The translations under genes and the position numbers were made by a program. Below are positions 44,611 through 57,166 of a stretch of 64,000 bases of DNA, piece after piece. Numbering within the stretch: the first letter of the stretch is position 1; every line of letters begins with the position of its first letter. This DNA comes from Luzula sylvatica. Lineage: Eukaryota > Streptophyta > Magnoliopsida > Poales > Juncaceae. Under the pieces are notes generated by a model, which was not told where the DNA came from, did no database searches, and was given only the letters and a program-made list of their open reading frames with translations. Location: assembly GCA_946800325.1 (NCBI GenBank), contig OX326961.1, forward strand, positions 11,840,215 through 11,904,214, in the 5' to 3' direction.

Positions 44611-47363
44611 CAAAGAATGTAAAAATTTTGGCTTGAAAAATAAATTTTAATTATAAAATTCAAATATTTGAAAACCAAACAAACTTATATCTGCGAAATC
44701 GGCTATTAAATGTCGGTGAATTTTTGCATTTTCGGTTGCTCGTCTGCCAGTAGGAGTTATGCTGATGCGTCGCGGACTCGCGTGTCAATTTTTAATAAAA
44801 AAAATATTTATTTGTATTTTTCACGGTCTAATCACCGTCGAACGACAATATATAAATTATTATACAAATTTAATAAATCTAGTCAAAAAATATACAAAAG
44901 TTTACTCATAGAAACATTGTCGTCATAAATCAAACATGGAGTGTACTTCATAAATAATGTACACAATCCATTAAATAGTATAATCGATTAAATAGTATAA
45001 TACAATATAATATAATATAATATAATATAATATAATGTAAATATATATAAAAAATATTTACATATATTATTATTGATATTTTGATTAACGGATCATTTTT
45101 GGATATTGAAGTTTTTTTATTTAATTGTTGATTATATTACAATAATTCGATCATTTATTTTTTATGACCATAACTTCTTCGTAGCATTTAATTGTTGATT
45201 GTATTACAATTTACTTTTGAGTTTTTTTAGAAGATATATCATTTTGAATTAATGACGTGGAAAATTATCATTTGTTTTAATTTCTTTTTGTTTTGACATC
45301 CACAATAATATAGTTTATATATAACGTTGTTTCTAATTTGAATTTGTAAATATATTACGTAAAAAAATATAATCTAAAAAAATTATATTTACATAGTAAT
45401 TTTTGAAGTACTATTATTTTTTTTATAAAAAAATATAACTATAAAAATCTCATATAATATTAAGTAGGTTATATTTGTGTTTATGTTCAAACAAGATTAA
45501 TAAAAAAAAGTTAACAGAAATTAAAAAACATACTCTATATATCTAAACAACTTTTAAACTTATAAACATCTATTGAATAATAATGTTATTATTTTTAAAA
45601 TATCAAATTTTAAAATAATATGATATTAAATAATTTTTATTTTTATTTATTAAAAATTAATTTTTGGTATTACTTATTAAATTACAGTCATTATTAAGTA
45701 ACTATTTTTATATTTTATATTGCATGACGAATTTGTTATATTTTTCGTAAAATTGTGTCTCAAAGGTAAGTTATGCCGCATCCTCAATTGATCTACGTGA
45801 TGTTGACACTTAAACAAGTATAAGAACATTGAAAATATTCAATAGTTTCTTAACATATTAGTTTATAAACCACCATAATACTATATTGACATCAAAATAT
45901 GTTATATAATTGAGATCCACAATTATATACGGCGTCGCAAAACAATGTATTATCACCGATAATGATAAATGAAAACTAAATAATATATCATCCTTAAATA
46001 TTATATATTAACACTAAGTATTATTTATTGAAAATTAAGTACACAATCATTGACTTACACTAAAATATATTAGTATAAAAATAATTTATTGAACCTAATG
46101 GCATAAAAAAAGAATTTATTCGTTTATTCGAAAAAATAAATTTATTTACGATGATTTTATTTACTAAAATTATATATTAAAAAAAAATATACTTGAAAAT
46201 AATTACAAAATATGAGTTTCTAAATTATTTCAAAATATGCTACTATAATAATAATTTCAAAGGATCGACGACGCTGCAAAAATCGACAAATGACAAATGT
46301 AATTTTTTTTTATTATATAACATAAGAGATTAATTCTACGTAATTCGGAAAAAAAATTCAAAATACGAACATCTAATTTATTCAAAAAATGGTATAATAT
46401 TTCCTAATATGCTTCAAATAGTATATATCATATTATATCTGATTTAATTTTTCGTTGTTTCGGATTAAGTTTCTATTTAATTTCCAAAAAGATCATATTT
46501 TGATGGCCACAACTAAAATCTTACAACACAAAACAAGACATTCTTGATTATTTGACTTTTGTAAATACGAAACACTAATCTTTTAGTTTCGCCCGTGCGT
46601 GGACCACTAGCCAATCAGAAATCACCATTCAATGCTCTTTTACTTTTGAAATATTCTACTTTTCCACGCTTTCATGATTTCCCAATTAATTCATCATTAA
46701 CAAAATTAATTAATAATTAATTCATAATTATTAAAAATTTAGGATAGTGATATTGACAGAAAAAATAAATACTAGATACATGAAATTTCAGTTAAATTTG
46801 ACATGAAATAAAAATAAAATTACTATTTCAAATTTAAATTAAATTTTTTTGTTCCCAGTAATAATTTTTCCTGTCAATATCATTACCCAAAATTTAATAC
46901 GTAATTAAGATCTCTATAGATTTAAAATTAATTAAAAATATTCAATTATTAATAAATACGAATTAACCGTTAATTAAGAGTGAGGTATCTCTTTACTTTT
47001 ACATTTGATGTTTTTCCTGGACACAGACAAGTATAATTACATTTCTACCCTTTTCTTTATAATTTTACAACCGGTTGAACACAACATTCGAAACGATTTA
47101 ACATGCTGAATAATTTTAACAGGTTTTGATAACCAATCCAGACCGCATGATTAGAGAAAATGGACGGTTAATAAGAAATCGGTGTAGAGAAAAACTCTAA
47201 ATTTTGTGTGTTATCAATCGATTGTTTGGATCAAAATGTTTGATTATTAATTGAAAATTTGTATTTGTTAATTATTGGACATATTTGAACTTTTAATGGG
47301 AAAGATTGGACCATTCTTAATTAATTGAGGCAAATCTGTTAACGGAGCAAACATGTTAATGAA
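44611..47363. other. AT-rich intergenic with Helitron-like repeat copy 2
   Basis: 45100-45700 matches the Helitron-like copy at 27840-28460 in the same orientation (TTTTAATTTCTTTTTGTTTTG, GAATTTGTAAATATATTA). A (TATAA)n microsatellite is at about 45003-45037. 44700-44930 has an isolated CG-containing ORF-like stretch without support. 46660-46990 has MITE-like TTAATTAAT arms. Confidence 0.4.

Positions 47364-47399
<36 letters not shown>
47364..47399. repeat. ATT trinucleotide microsatellite
   Basis: About twelve uninterrupted ATT units, a likely length-polymorphic marker. Confidence 0.9.
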
Positions 47400-47615
47400 T
47401 AATGAATTACACCTCACACTGACACGTGTAAATTTAAAAAAAATTGTGTACAAATATTAAGCCCAGCCCATTACGTGTTACCTGTGTAAAAATAAAATTT
47501 CGCAATCTTTGTGTAAAAATATTAAGACCAGTCCATCGCGTCACACGTGTGTAAAAATATGAAACAAAGACAAATTATGTACTATGCGCTACACATGTAT
47601 ACGATCTGAAATTGG

Positions 47616-47743
47616 TTATGTTGCGCGGATACTCCAAAAAATCGAATTTAGCCGTATCCGTATCGTATCCTAAATCATATGTTAAATTGTCGTATCGTCG
47701 TATCCGATACGCGTCGTAGTATTGGCGTATCCGTACAACACAG
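47616..47743. mobile_element. hAT-type mini-element, 128 bp
   Basis: The left end TTATGTTGCGCGGATACTCC and the right end GGCGTATCCGTACAACACAG are imperfect inverted repeats. The flanks GAAATTGG (47608-47615) and GAAATTAG (47744-47751) match at 7 of 8 bases. The interior is a run of CGTATCC/GGATACG variants. Confidence 0.65.
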
Positions 47744-48249
47744 GAAATTAGACGAGTTTACATTATGGATCATTCCACTATGAGGGTTGATCGGCCATAA
47801 AATATTTAAGTTTGCAACTAAACATGTTTCCAATTCAGAATTTTCAATATATTTGCATTAGTACGCTATAAATGAAGCATATCACCTTTTCTCAGCGCCA
47901 AATAATATTTCTGAAACATCCAAATACTAACAAATATGTACACGTGAAAATTTTGAAATCATAATAAATATATTTCAATTGAATATTTTCCAAAATAATA
48001 ATAATAATAATAATTTCAATATTTCTAAAAAAGCAATAATAAAAATAATTTATATTGAATATTTTCCAAGACAAAATAAAATTATAATATTATTAATCAC
48101 CATAATATTGATTTATCGTCATTAATCATCATATAAGATACGGATATTACAAGACGACATTTTTCAAAAATATAAGATACATTATACTATACATATTAAA
48201 AAATTCCAAATGAACTACATGCGGCACGTGCCTTTTTTTAATTTAGGTT

Positions 48250-48490
48250 CTATTTTTTGTAGCCAACCGTGTAGCAAGTCACAATAATGACCAAGATTTA
48301 GTGATGCATCACTTTTGTAGCCAATTGTGTAACGAGTCAAATTTTTAAATGACAACATCGTGACACATGTCATTTTATGATTTTATGTTTTATCATTTTT
48401 GTAACCAATCGTGAACGACTCACACTAATATACAAGATTTAGTGTTGTGTCACTTTTGTAACCAATCGTGTAATGAGTCACAATAATGGG
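48250..48490. repeat. Degenerate tandem repeat, roughly four units
   Basis: TTTTGTAGCCAATCGTGTA + ACGAGTCACAATAATG-type units recur with variation and variable spacing. They are non-coding and of unknown origin. Confidence 0.55.
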
Positions 48491-49029
48491 CAAACAAAGA
48501 GAATGTACTAAGAATATCTAAATAAATTTATAGTATAATTTAATATAATATTAATATCTAAGAAATACCCAATAATAGTTATTAAAATATATAAATAAAT
48601 TCATGTGTGTGCAATTTTAGAAAGGTATATATGCTCCCGTGAAAAGGGAAATGAAAAAAAAAAAATCGTTGTAAAAGGAATTTAAATAATATTTTGTATT
48701 TTAAAATATTTACGAGACAATTAACAAGTTAGCTCTATTTGAAAAAAAAAATATTCTTATTCTTGAAAGTATAGTGAATTTAATATTGTTGAGCAAAATA
48801 GAATAATAATAGCATATGTATAGCATAATGTATCATGTATACACTATGAAATCTGGAACAAAAATATGAATCAAAAATTTCTTTGTGGCCTCTAGAGTCA
48901 CAAATATCAAAATGAAATGTATTTAATGTAAGATTTTAAATACATGACATGATCATTTCGTAATTTCATAAAAAAATAGAAGATAATAACTATAAAAGAA
49001 AAATAATCATTTAGCATCATACATTTTTT

Positions 49030-49067
49030 ATTTATGTTTCCGAAACGGAGCGAGGGTATCTTCTAGT
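49030..49067 (+). mobile_element. Helitron-like 3' terminus, degenerate
   Basis: TCCGAAACGGAGCGAGGGTA precedes TCTTCTAG (CTAG at 49063-49066) followed by T. The layout is the same as at 20466. The hairpin is imperfect, and the 5' end is not located. Confidence 0.35.
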
Positions 49068-49799
49068 TGTCTATAATTTTTAATGCAAATGAAGTTGCTG
49101 TCAATCTCAATTGTGAATTAAGTTATTGTTAATCAACTATCCAATTGACTTGTATGTTTTTAATTGTTATGTTATTTCTCTGTGTTAAGTGTTGTATTTG
49201 TTAATTTATGGTGGAAATGAATTGAATGTAATTAATTTGATTTTAAACATGTCATCAGTGGTTGTTGATTTATCTGGTATCACTATTTACAAATTTAAAA
49301 ATTGTCAATTAAGGATGGAATGTGTTACCATGTTAATAACTTCATATTATCGCATTCTAAATGAGTCAATGACTAATAATAACAGGTTCATTAATTGTTT
49401 AGTTCATTTATTTATACCCTTGTCATGAATTAGAATTCAAGTAAAAAAAATTTAAGAAAATAAAAAATTCTCTACATTCCATATCTTTCTCAATTTGTTC
49501 ATGAAACAAATTCTTCCAAACAATAAACATTCCGAAAATTACTCATTAACACTACACAAATCCAGAAAAGTACTACTTAACAAACAACCGCAAAAACCCT
49601 TGCTACTCACAAGTGCCCAAACAAAAATAATTTCAATTATCGCTAATAATTAGCTGTTCAATATACATAACTAATAATTCTACGAAATTAACACCAAAAT
49701 ATACATCACAAATTAACATTTAAATATACATCACAATTAACATCATATATTACATCGTAATTAACAACAATTCAACATATTCATATAATATCAGCAATT

Positions 49800-50053
49800 A
49801 CGCCGTGCTTGTTATGTTGACGGCCGTTAACCGCCGTCGAGATCGCCGATTTGTGCACATCTGGCTCCACATCTCGCCGTCGACGCGCTTGTTTGTGTGC
49901 TGTGAGGTGAGTATTAACGGTGAAAAGATCGAGTACATGAATTGTATATCAGCAATTTTCGTTTATTTAGTTGTTTTTTGGGTTTGGAGAATTGATATTA
50001 CCATCTTCTTGTTGGTTTGTAATGAATTGTATATTACATGGCTTTTCAAATAA
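49800..50053 (+). other. GC island with exon-like ORF
   Basis: GACGGCCGTTAACCGCCGTC is near-palindromic and begins a GC-rich stretch. A frame opens with MLVMLTAVNRRRDRRFVHIW and a donor-like GTGAGT follows near 49906. No homologue is recognised. It may be a gene or transposon relic. Confidence 0.25.
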
Positions 50054-50719
50054 ATTAATTCTTTTATATCAATTAAATGATTAAATCTTATTTCATAACT
50101 ATGTTCCTCCAATACTAATAGATTTCCCTATAACTGTTAATTTTTTTTCAATTGGAATAAATATTAGAATAAGTATTGTCGATTTAAATTAGTTACTGTG
50201 AAAATATAATATACATATAATATGCATATTTTTTAATTCTCAACTGATTCGGATTCCGGTCAAATGACGATCTAAAAAATACCAGTATAACGATATTGGG
50301 TGAAAACTAATAATCCACAAAAACTTTTTTTGTCAATTTTCTCTGTTGTGAAGCAAGAGTTTTGTTGTAGATTGCATAATTGAGGGATATTTTTAGAAAA
50401 TAATATATTATATTGAGGATGATTAATTTTTTTTTAATCTTTTCTTACTGTTCATTTGTTCCAACTTTTTGACTTGCGATATCTGTATGTAAATAATTGA
50501 AGACAAAATGTACCAATCAAGCAGCGCCGGCCAACGAAAATTGAATTTTTCAGGAAAAATACGCCAAAAAATTGAATTTGAGATCAAAGAATTGAACATA
50601 ATATACAGTAAGACTTAATTCTGGATTGGACGGGATCACATCTAGGTTTTGAGAGTGAAATCGAGAGGTAGACAACCCCTTGAAGGCCCTTGAAGGCCTT
50701 GATCTGTGTATCAATCTCG

Positions 50720-51952
50720 AATTCTCCACAACACCCTCCATGTCATTTATTAAAAATTAATTAGTATGAGAATTAACAAAAAAAAAGACAGTCAATTAAT
50801 TACTAATTGATAACTTACATACTTAATTAAGTACAAAAAAAAATAGTACTTAATATTTTTTCATCATTGAATTTGCATTGAGATTTATGTTTTTTCATGA
50901 TCATCATGAAATTGTTTTCTTAATTAATTTAAATAATTATTATTATATTAATGTCATCGTATAATAATAATACATGATGTATAACATGATTTTACAAAAA
51001 AGATAACAACAAATAATATATCATTGCTATTCACAACGTTTCATACAATATCAAATATAAAAATAATTAATCATACAACACACATAGTAACATATCATTA
51101 ATTGTATAGTATTAATAATTTATTATTAATTCAAAATGCAATAAAAAAATTACAAATACTATCAAACTTAATAGTGAAATATTTAATTAATAATATAAAA
51201 AATTAATTTAGCATGAAAACAAATATAAATATTGTATATCAAATGATTTTTTTTAATTTTATATTTTTAAACTAACTTTATTATTTGGTAAGCGTTTATA
51301 AATGTAAGAAATTTTTCGATTGATAAACTTTTTTTATTTCAATTATTTTTCAAAAAAATTAATTTAAAATTTTTTTAATAAAAACACGAACATAATCAAC
51401 TTAGTATTATACGGTATTTAGCCTTTTTATAACCTTTTAAAAATAACTATTAATATTTAAAATTCTATTATGTAAATAAAATAATTAAAATTTTATTTTG
51501 TAAAAATACACTTTTTGCATTGTATTTCATAATATTTTTAGAAATTCAAATTATGGGAAATGGTATGTATAAACTATGCTAATATGGATATCAAATTAAA
51601 GAGAAAATTAAAATGGATATCTTTGATGATTTTTTAAAATTAAAATTATGAAAATAATACTAATATATGTTGTATGTTTATAATATTATATATTAAGTTA
51701 TTAGTATTTCATATATAAACTTTTCATCTTCCATTGCAATCACATTTGATCATGTAATCTTATGTGAAATGATAAATAATCGAATAAACTTAGTCTAACA
51801 TGAACCTAACTAATAATAATAGTCCACATCATTAATATATGATGATGTTGATTTCTAAGAATCATTAAAACATGGTGTAAAATAAGGGACACTAAAATGA
51901 TTACAAAAAAATTGCACAAAGTTTGGTCCAAAATAAGGGTGTGGGTAAATTT
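50720..51952 (-). mobile_element. MITE arm followed by Helitron-like repeat copy 3 (inverted)
   Basis: 50720-50830 matches one arm of the MITE family at 19810 and 37340. About 50900-51952 matches copy 1 (27840-28460) in reverse complement, for example CACCCTTATTTTGGACC and ATGATTCTTAGAAA blocks read on the minus strand. It stops exactly where the dispersed repeat at 51953 begins. Confidence 0.5.
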
Positions 51953-52240
51953 TGTAATAGTTTTAGGGGTTAAATTTCAAGTATTTAAGTGATTGTTAAT
52001 TGAGCATGTATTAAAAATAACTATGAATTGAAATAACTGTTCATTTGCAATGTTAAGTGAAGTTGTTAATTGCACTGCCATATTAAATAAATGTGTGTTG
52101 TTAGTAAATAAGTTGTTCATTACATCTAATCCGAATTGGTAATTAGCATTTTTAATAGTACAAAAAGCATACCATGTTAAATGATAGATTTTTATTTCTA
52201 ACTTTTTTAATCAATACAGTTTTGATTACTGATGTTAACC
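51953..52240. repeat. Dispersed repeat shared with 37910-38240
   Basis: Same orientation and order of blocks as 37910-38240. Here it is followed by the inverted copy of 17290-17630 and not by family X. Confidence 0.7.
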
Positions 52241-52309
52241 ATTAACTTTACTTTTTATTTCCAATTTAATCAGGAACAATTAACTATCATTAATTGTGAT
52301 ATTTCGAGT

Positions 52310-52610
52310 CTAATAGTTACAATGACAAATTTACATTTTGTTATTATAATACAAACAAGATAATTATGACATACTCCAATTAAAATGAGTTTTTCAAAAG
52401 TATTATGAATTAACCCAAACATCTTCATTTTATTTTATTGGAATTAACCGACGGCATTACAAATGAATTAAAAAAAAGACAAAACACCTAAAGCATCATA
52501 CCTGCAACCTGTAAAAAAAATGAAGTCATCAATATATTGAAAAGTCAACATAAATTAATTTGAAACTAAAAAGAGAACTTTATACAAGGCATACATTTTG
52601 TAAAATCTAA
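52310..52610. repeat. Inverted copy of 17290-17630
   Basis: GACAAATTTACATTTTGTTA, CATCTTCATTTTATTTTATTGG and AATGAAGTCATCAATATATT are the reverse complement of the ordered blocks at 17290-17630 (read in short parts). Confidence 0.6.
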
Positions 52611-53249
52611 ACTAAAAAGGAATTGAGATCAAAACTACAGAAATTATTCACAACAATTAAGACATTATCAAGCGGTGTTAAATCCAACTAAAACAGTGGC
52701 GATTCTCAAGCTTCTTTTGATGAAAAATTAAAAAAATAATGATCGACTCAATGAATTTCTGTTTCAAAAAAAAATCTCCAAAAAGTACAACCAAAACAAG
52801 ACAATAATATGAATTTAACATTAATTAACAACAAATTTAATTAACTCAAACAAGAAACAGAAAATAAGTAATTGGTGAAAAACAAGAATAAAAGAAAATA
52901 CTACTTCAAAATATTAGGGTTAATAGGAAAATATGGACTCCAAAAATATAGAACTCAAGTTTTATTAATTCACAACAATTTGGACTGGCACAAAATGGAC
53001 ACAATAGCAACAAAAATCAGAGCAAAAACTAACATGGCAGATATGGATTGCAAAAACTAACAAAGTGAAAAGAAAACATCAAAGCCAAAAAAGAGCAAAA
53101 AGTGGGCACAAAATCTAGCTAAAACCCTGATGGATTCTTACCGGATCCGTGTCGTTTTTAGGGTATCCTCGAGTTATGCAGCGCAAAATTGCCGGCCATT
53201 GATTTCAGAAGATAGAATAGAAAGCTCATTGATTCAAAACCGAAGTACA
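52611..53249. other. Intergenic with a small GC-richer block
   Basis: A plus ORF from 53130 (MDSYRIRVVFRVSSSYAAQN) and a minus ATG (MAGNFALHNSRIP, then stop) overlap at 53120-53220. Neither is supported. Nothing else is seen. Confidence 0.35.
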
Positions 53250-53610
53250 GTAGAAAAGACTTCTCGCTTTGCATCGGTGTATAAAATTAATAATTTTTTA
53301 ATATGTTTTTTTTATCTTTCTTATTGCACTTGGAAGTATTTTGTATAAAAATGCACATTTTTTTTTGGGCAATAACTAACACAGAGACATTATTTTTATC
53401 ATTTTGTAAGAAATGTATAGATAATATTTTTACAACGTACAACCACTTAAAAACGAAAAAACACAATGAAAGAACAAAAAAACATAAATATATATTTTAA
53501 GATAATTTAAATAATTATTTATATTTTCTCATATATGCATAATTATTTTGATTCATAAAGGAATATGCAAATATGACGCAAACAAACATGTTTCTAAATC
53601 AAACAAATAA
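53250..53610. repeat. Dispersed repeat family X, copy 3
   Basis: It shares CTTCTCGCTT...TCGGTGTATA and GGCAATAACTAACACAGAGA with copy 1 and ends at TTTCTAAATCAAA, earlier than the other copies. Confidence 0.65.
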
Positions 53611-54184
53611 TAAAATATTGGAGTGATATTTTGATTGGCCAAAATCCAGTTACATCATAACAATTATCTAGCAACCAAATTGACCACAACATACTTATAT
53701 TAATTAATAAAATATTGGTATTATTTGTATCATATGTTAATTAATCATGTCTCTGAGACAAGTCATTGGAGTGATGCTTTCTAAGTTTTTCTATTACATA
53801 ATTTAGGCATAGGCGCTAAATGAGTCAGTTCGGATGAAACAAATAATAGTCATTTTTCTAGTCAAAAGAAAAATCTTATTTTGTTGGAGGTTGAGTAATG
53901 TATTCATGGTAAATACTGGCAAATATGACTTGAGGAAATGGCTAGTTCTTGATATATAAAATTCTTATTCAACGACCTGACTTTAATAAATGAAATTAAG
54001 GTACAAAACATAACATGTTTCCTATTTTTGTGGAGTGTATAAGTTTAATTATTGAACACAACCAAATTACTAACGCAACCAAAATTTTAAGGTAGTTTTT
54101 GCAAATATCTTTCACAATTTTAAAAAACTAACGCAACCAAAAATTTTTGCAATTATAATTTTTTTTGAAATAAGAATAAAAAGG
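53611..54184. other. Mosaic sequence sharing blocks with 41030-41565
   Basis: It contains TACATCATAACAATTATCTAG, CAGTTCGGATGAAACAAATA and TAGTTTTTGCAAATATCTTT, which are also found left of array A but partly rearranged. No gene. Confidence 0.5.
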
Positions 54185-54835
54185 CAACCCCCTCCCAACG
54201 GGGCGGGTCCGGATCCACGACCCGGCACCCCCCTCCCCCCCGGGGCAGGTCCGGGTCCACGACCCGGCACCCCCCCTCCCCCCCCGGGGCGGGTCCGGGT
54301 CCACGACCCGGCACCCCCCCTCCCCCCGGGGCGGGTCCGGGTCCACGACCCGGCACCCCCCCTCCCCCCGGGGCGGGTCCGGGTCCACGACCCGGCACCC
54401 CCCCTCCCCCCGGGGCGGGTCCGGGTCCACGACCCGGCACTCCCCCCGGGCGGCGGGTCCGGGTCCACGACCCGGCACCCCCCCCCCCGGGCGGCGGGTC
54501 CGGGTCCACGACCCGGCACCCCCCCCCCCCACCCGGGCGGCGGGTCCGGGTCCACGACCCGGCACCCCCCCCACCCCCGGGGCGGGTCCGGGTCCACGAC
54601 CCGGCACCCCCCCCCCCACCCCCGGGGCGGGTCCGGGTCCACGACCCGGCACCCCCCCCTCCCCCCCGGGGCGGGTCCGGGTCCACGACCCGGCACACCC
54701 CCCCCCCCGGGCGGGTCCGGGTCCACGACCCGGCACCCCCCTCCCCCCCCGGGGCGGGTCCGGGTCCATGACCCGGCACCCCCCCCCCCCTCCCCTCGGG
54801 GCGGGTCCGGGTCCACGACCCGGCAACCCCCCCCC
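54185..54835. repeat. GC-rich hairpin/C-tract satellite, array B, about 15 units
   Basis: The unit and orientation are the same as in array A at 41599, with about 15 copies and some variants (GGATCCACGACCCGG in the first unit, GGGTCCATGACCCGG in unit 14, GGGCGGCGGGTCC in units 7-9). C runs reach 11 or more. Long Gly/Pro/Arg-rich frames on the minus strand (up to 266 codons) are repeat artefacts. Confidence 0.92.
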
Positions 54836-56314
54836 CCCTCACGCACACCTGCAAAACAAACAAACACAAAACATACCAGATTACACACACACACACACAC
54901 AAACACACACATACCAGATTACACAAACACACACACACATAAGAAATTCAAATTAAATTTTTTGTTGACTGTTTCGATGATCTCAAGGTGCTCTTTGATA
55001 GTCGAAAACTTCATGCAATCAAGGGCTGGCTTCCTGTATAAAAAAAATTAAACAAATTAAATTTAAATAGTAAAAGTGCAGGGATCATTTAGTAAAAATG
55101 CGAGGACCTTTTAGTAAAATTATTGGTGACTGTTCAGATGATCTCAAGATGCGCTTTGATAGTCGAAAACTTAATGCGATCAAGGGCTGGCTTCCTATAT
55201 AAAATAAAAATAAACAAATTAAATTTAAATAGTACAAATGCAGGGACCTTTGAGTAAAAATGCAGGGACCTTTCAGAAAATTTTTTGCTGGCTGTTTCGT
55301 TGATCTCAAGATACGTTTTGATAGTCGAAAACTTTATGCGATCAAGGGCTGGATTCCTATATAAAAAAAAATAAACAAATTAAATTTGAATAGCTTTTTT
55401 AATTGACCCAATCATATATACAGGGACCTTTCAGTAAAAATGCAGTGATACTGATATCAAAACGCACCTGTTGTTGTCGAGAGTCCCTCTTCAAATTAAC
55501 TCTGAAACTGTACAAACTTAATTAATTTATAATAATATGAATAATAAAGAATTTACTGAGCAACCTTGTGTTCTATCAAATTAACTGTGAAATTGAATCG
55601 ATTTTGCCGAGTCCCTCTTCGAATAACATCCCGAAAGTATAAATCTGGCAGAATGTCTAAAATTAAACACAAAAAAATTATTAAGAATTGAGATAAATAA
55701 AGCCCACGTAATATCAAAATTATTAAAATTTAAAACCACTATGGGTCTTTTTGCAATTTGTGACATAAGGGAGGGGCCATTTTTGCAATTCCAGTAAAAT
55801 GAAGGGGGGCTTTTTTTTGTTCAAGACCAAAGATCCAATTAATATCATGAATGAAGATAAGAGGATTAGAATGTAGTTAAAATAACTTACAAAGTTTCTT
55901 TCTTTAATAGTTTCTCCATATAGAAAGCGAAGATCGAATCAGTTTAGTATTTTTCGAGATTCTGAATTAAGAATTAAGGGAGAAATTGTAACTATTAAAA
56001 TCATCTCTTCTTTCTTCTATTCACCTAAGAAAAGAACGATCCATTCTTAGAATTCAGAAAGTAATTGAATGGGAGGAGAAATAGCAAAAAAAATCCTTCA
56101 ATAAATGTAAAATTGAACGAAAAAAGAGAAAACCTCTTCAAGAACGGGGATTTAGCCACCACGCAAGCAATGGCGTTTTCTTCTTTTAACCTTGTATCTG
56201 GCAGAGCTGTACTCGATTCTCCACTGGAGGATGAGGTTCTACTATTTCGCATTCATATCTGTTTCGCGAGTCTCATTCTTCTGATCTAGGAGGAGTTAGC
56301 ACTTCTTCATGCAA

Positions 56315-56397
<83 letters not shown>

Positions 56398-56429
56398 AGT
56401 TAGCACTTCTGATGAAAAGAATTATCGTC

Positions 56430-56485
<56 letters not shown>

Positions 56486-56768
56486 GCACTTCTGATGAAA
56501 AGAATTATCGTCTGTGTGTGTGAGAGAGAGAGAGAGGAGAGAGAATATGGCAAAAGAAGAAATGAGAATGGAGAAAGAGTTTGGGGGGAGAATATAAGGA
56601 GAAGGGAGAGAGTCCCAACGTTCGGATTTGATTGATATGACCGTTGGGATCTGGTGTGAATATTATGGTATGGTTATTTGTGTTATTTGTTTGAATTGAA
56701 GTGTTACACTTGCTCCTCATAAAGCCACAAATAAACAGTTTCAACAGATCTACTAGAATGATTAAATT
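54836..56768 (-). other. Gene-like unit B adjoining the GC satellite (paired with unit A)
   Basis: Layout as in unit A, but the 160-bp module is present three times (GATGATCTCAAG at 54977 and 55137, GTTGATCTCAAG at 55299). Read on the minus strand each module is preceded by an acceptor-like TATATAG or TATACAG and contains a frame such as KPALDRMKFSTIKEHLEIIE. Farther upstream lie exon-like blocks (VIRRGTRQNRFNFTVNL-like at about 55570-55640) and a start exon at 56252-56133 (MRNSRTSSSSGESSTALPD ... VAKSPFLKR, donor GAAGAG/GTTTTC). This exon is intact here, unlike in unit A. I do not recognise the protein. It may be a duplicated host gene, a captured gene fragment or a non-coding locus. Confidence 0.5.
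56317..56540. repeat. Compound TA / GA / GT microsatellite with an internal duplication
   Basis: (TA)n at about 56317-56355 is followed by (GA)n to 56394. The phrase TAGCACTTCTGATGAAAAG then occurs twice (about 56400 and 56484), separated by (GT)n and (GA)n runs. Unit A has a single shorter GA tract at the same place. Confidence 0.85.
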
Positions 56769-57166
56769 AGAGAAGAGAAAATTGTTAATTAATCATGTTA
56801 TACTTACCCCCCTCAGACTGTACTGTCTGTACATCATCATTCCGCATTATACAATATGATTACAAGATGTTAATTAATGAAGATTTGTCACGGTTTGGTT
56901 TAATTATATCTTAACTTTTTTGTTAATTAATCATGTTAGTTCCCATCAAATATGTTGTGGTGAAATTGGGGACATGATAAATAGCTTCTTTATTTATAAT
57001 TTATATATACGCCTACACTGATACTATGATTCAAAACGAAAACAAAAATTAAAAGATGCACACAAATACACATTTTACGATTGGTATCATCAATGAAACT
57101 TGTGATATCTTCTTTGAATCCTTTTTGGAGGCCCAAATAACTCACGAATCTCTTCTCCGTATTCTT
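56769..57166. other. Intergenic, 3' side of the CLC gene
   Basis: AT-rich, no gene. It probably contains the CLC 3' UTR nearest 57166. Confidence 0.5.

Noticed and set aside
54112..54938. Minus-strand ORFs of 232-266 codons opening with Cys/Val-rich stretches
   Set aside because: The start comes from a CA microsatellite and the rest from the GC satellite. These are repeat translations, not proteins.
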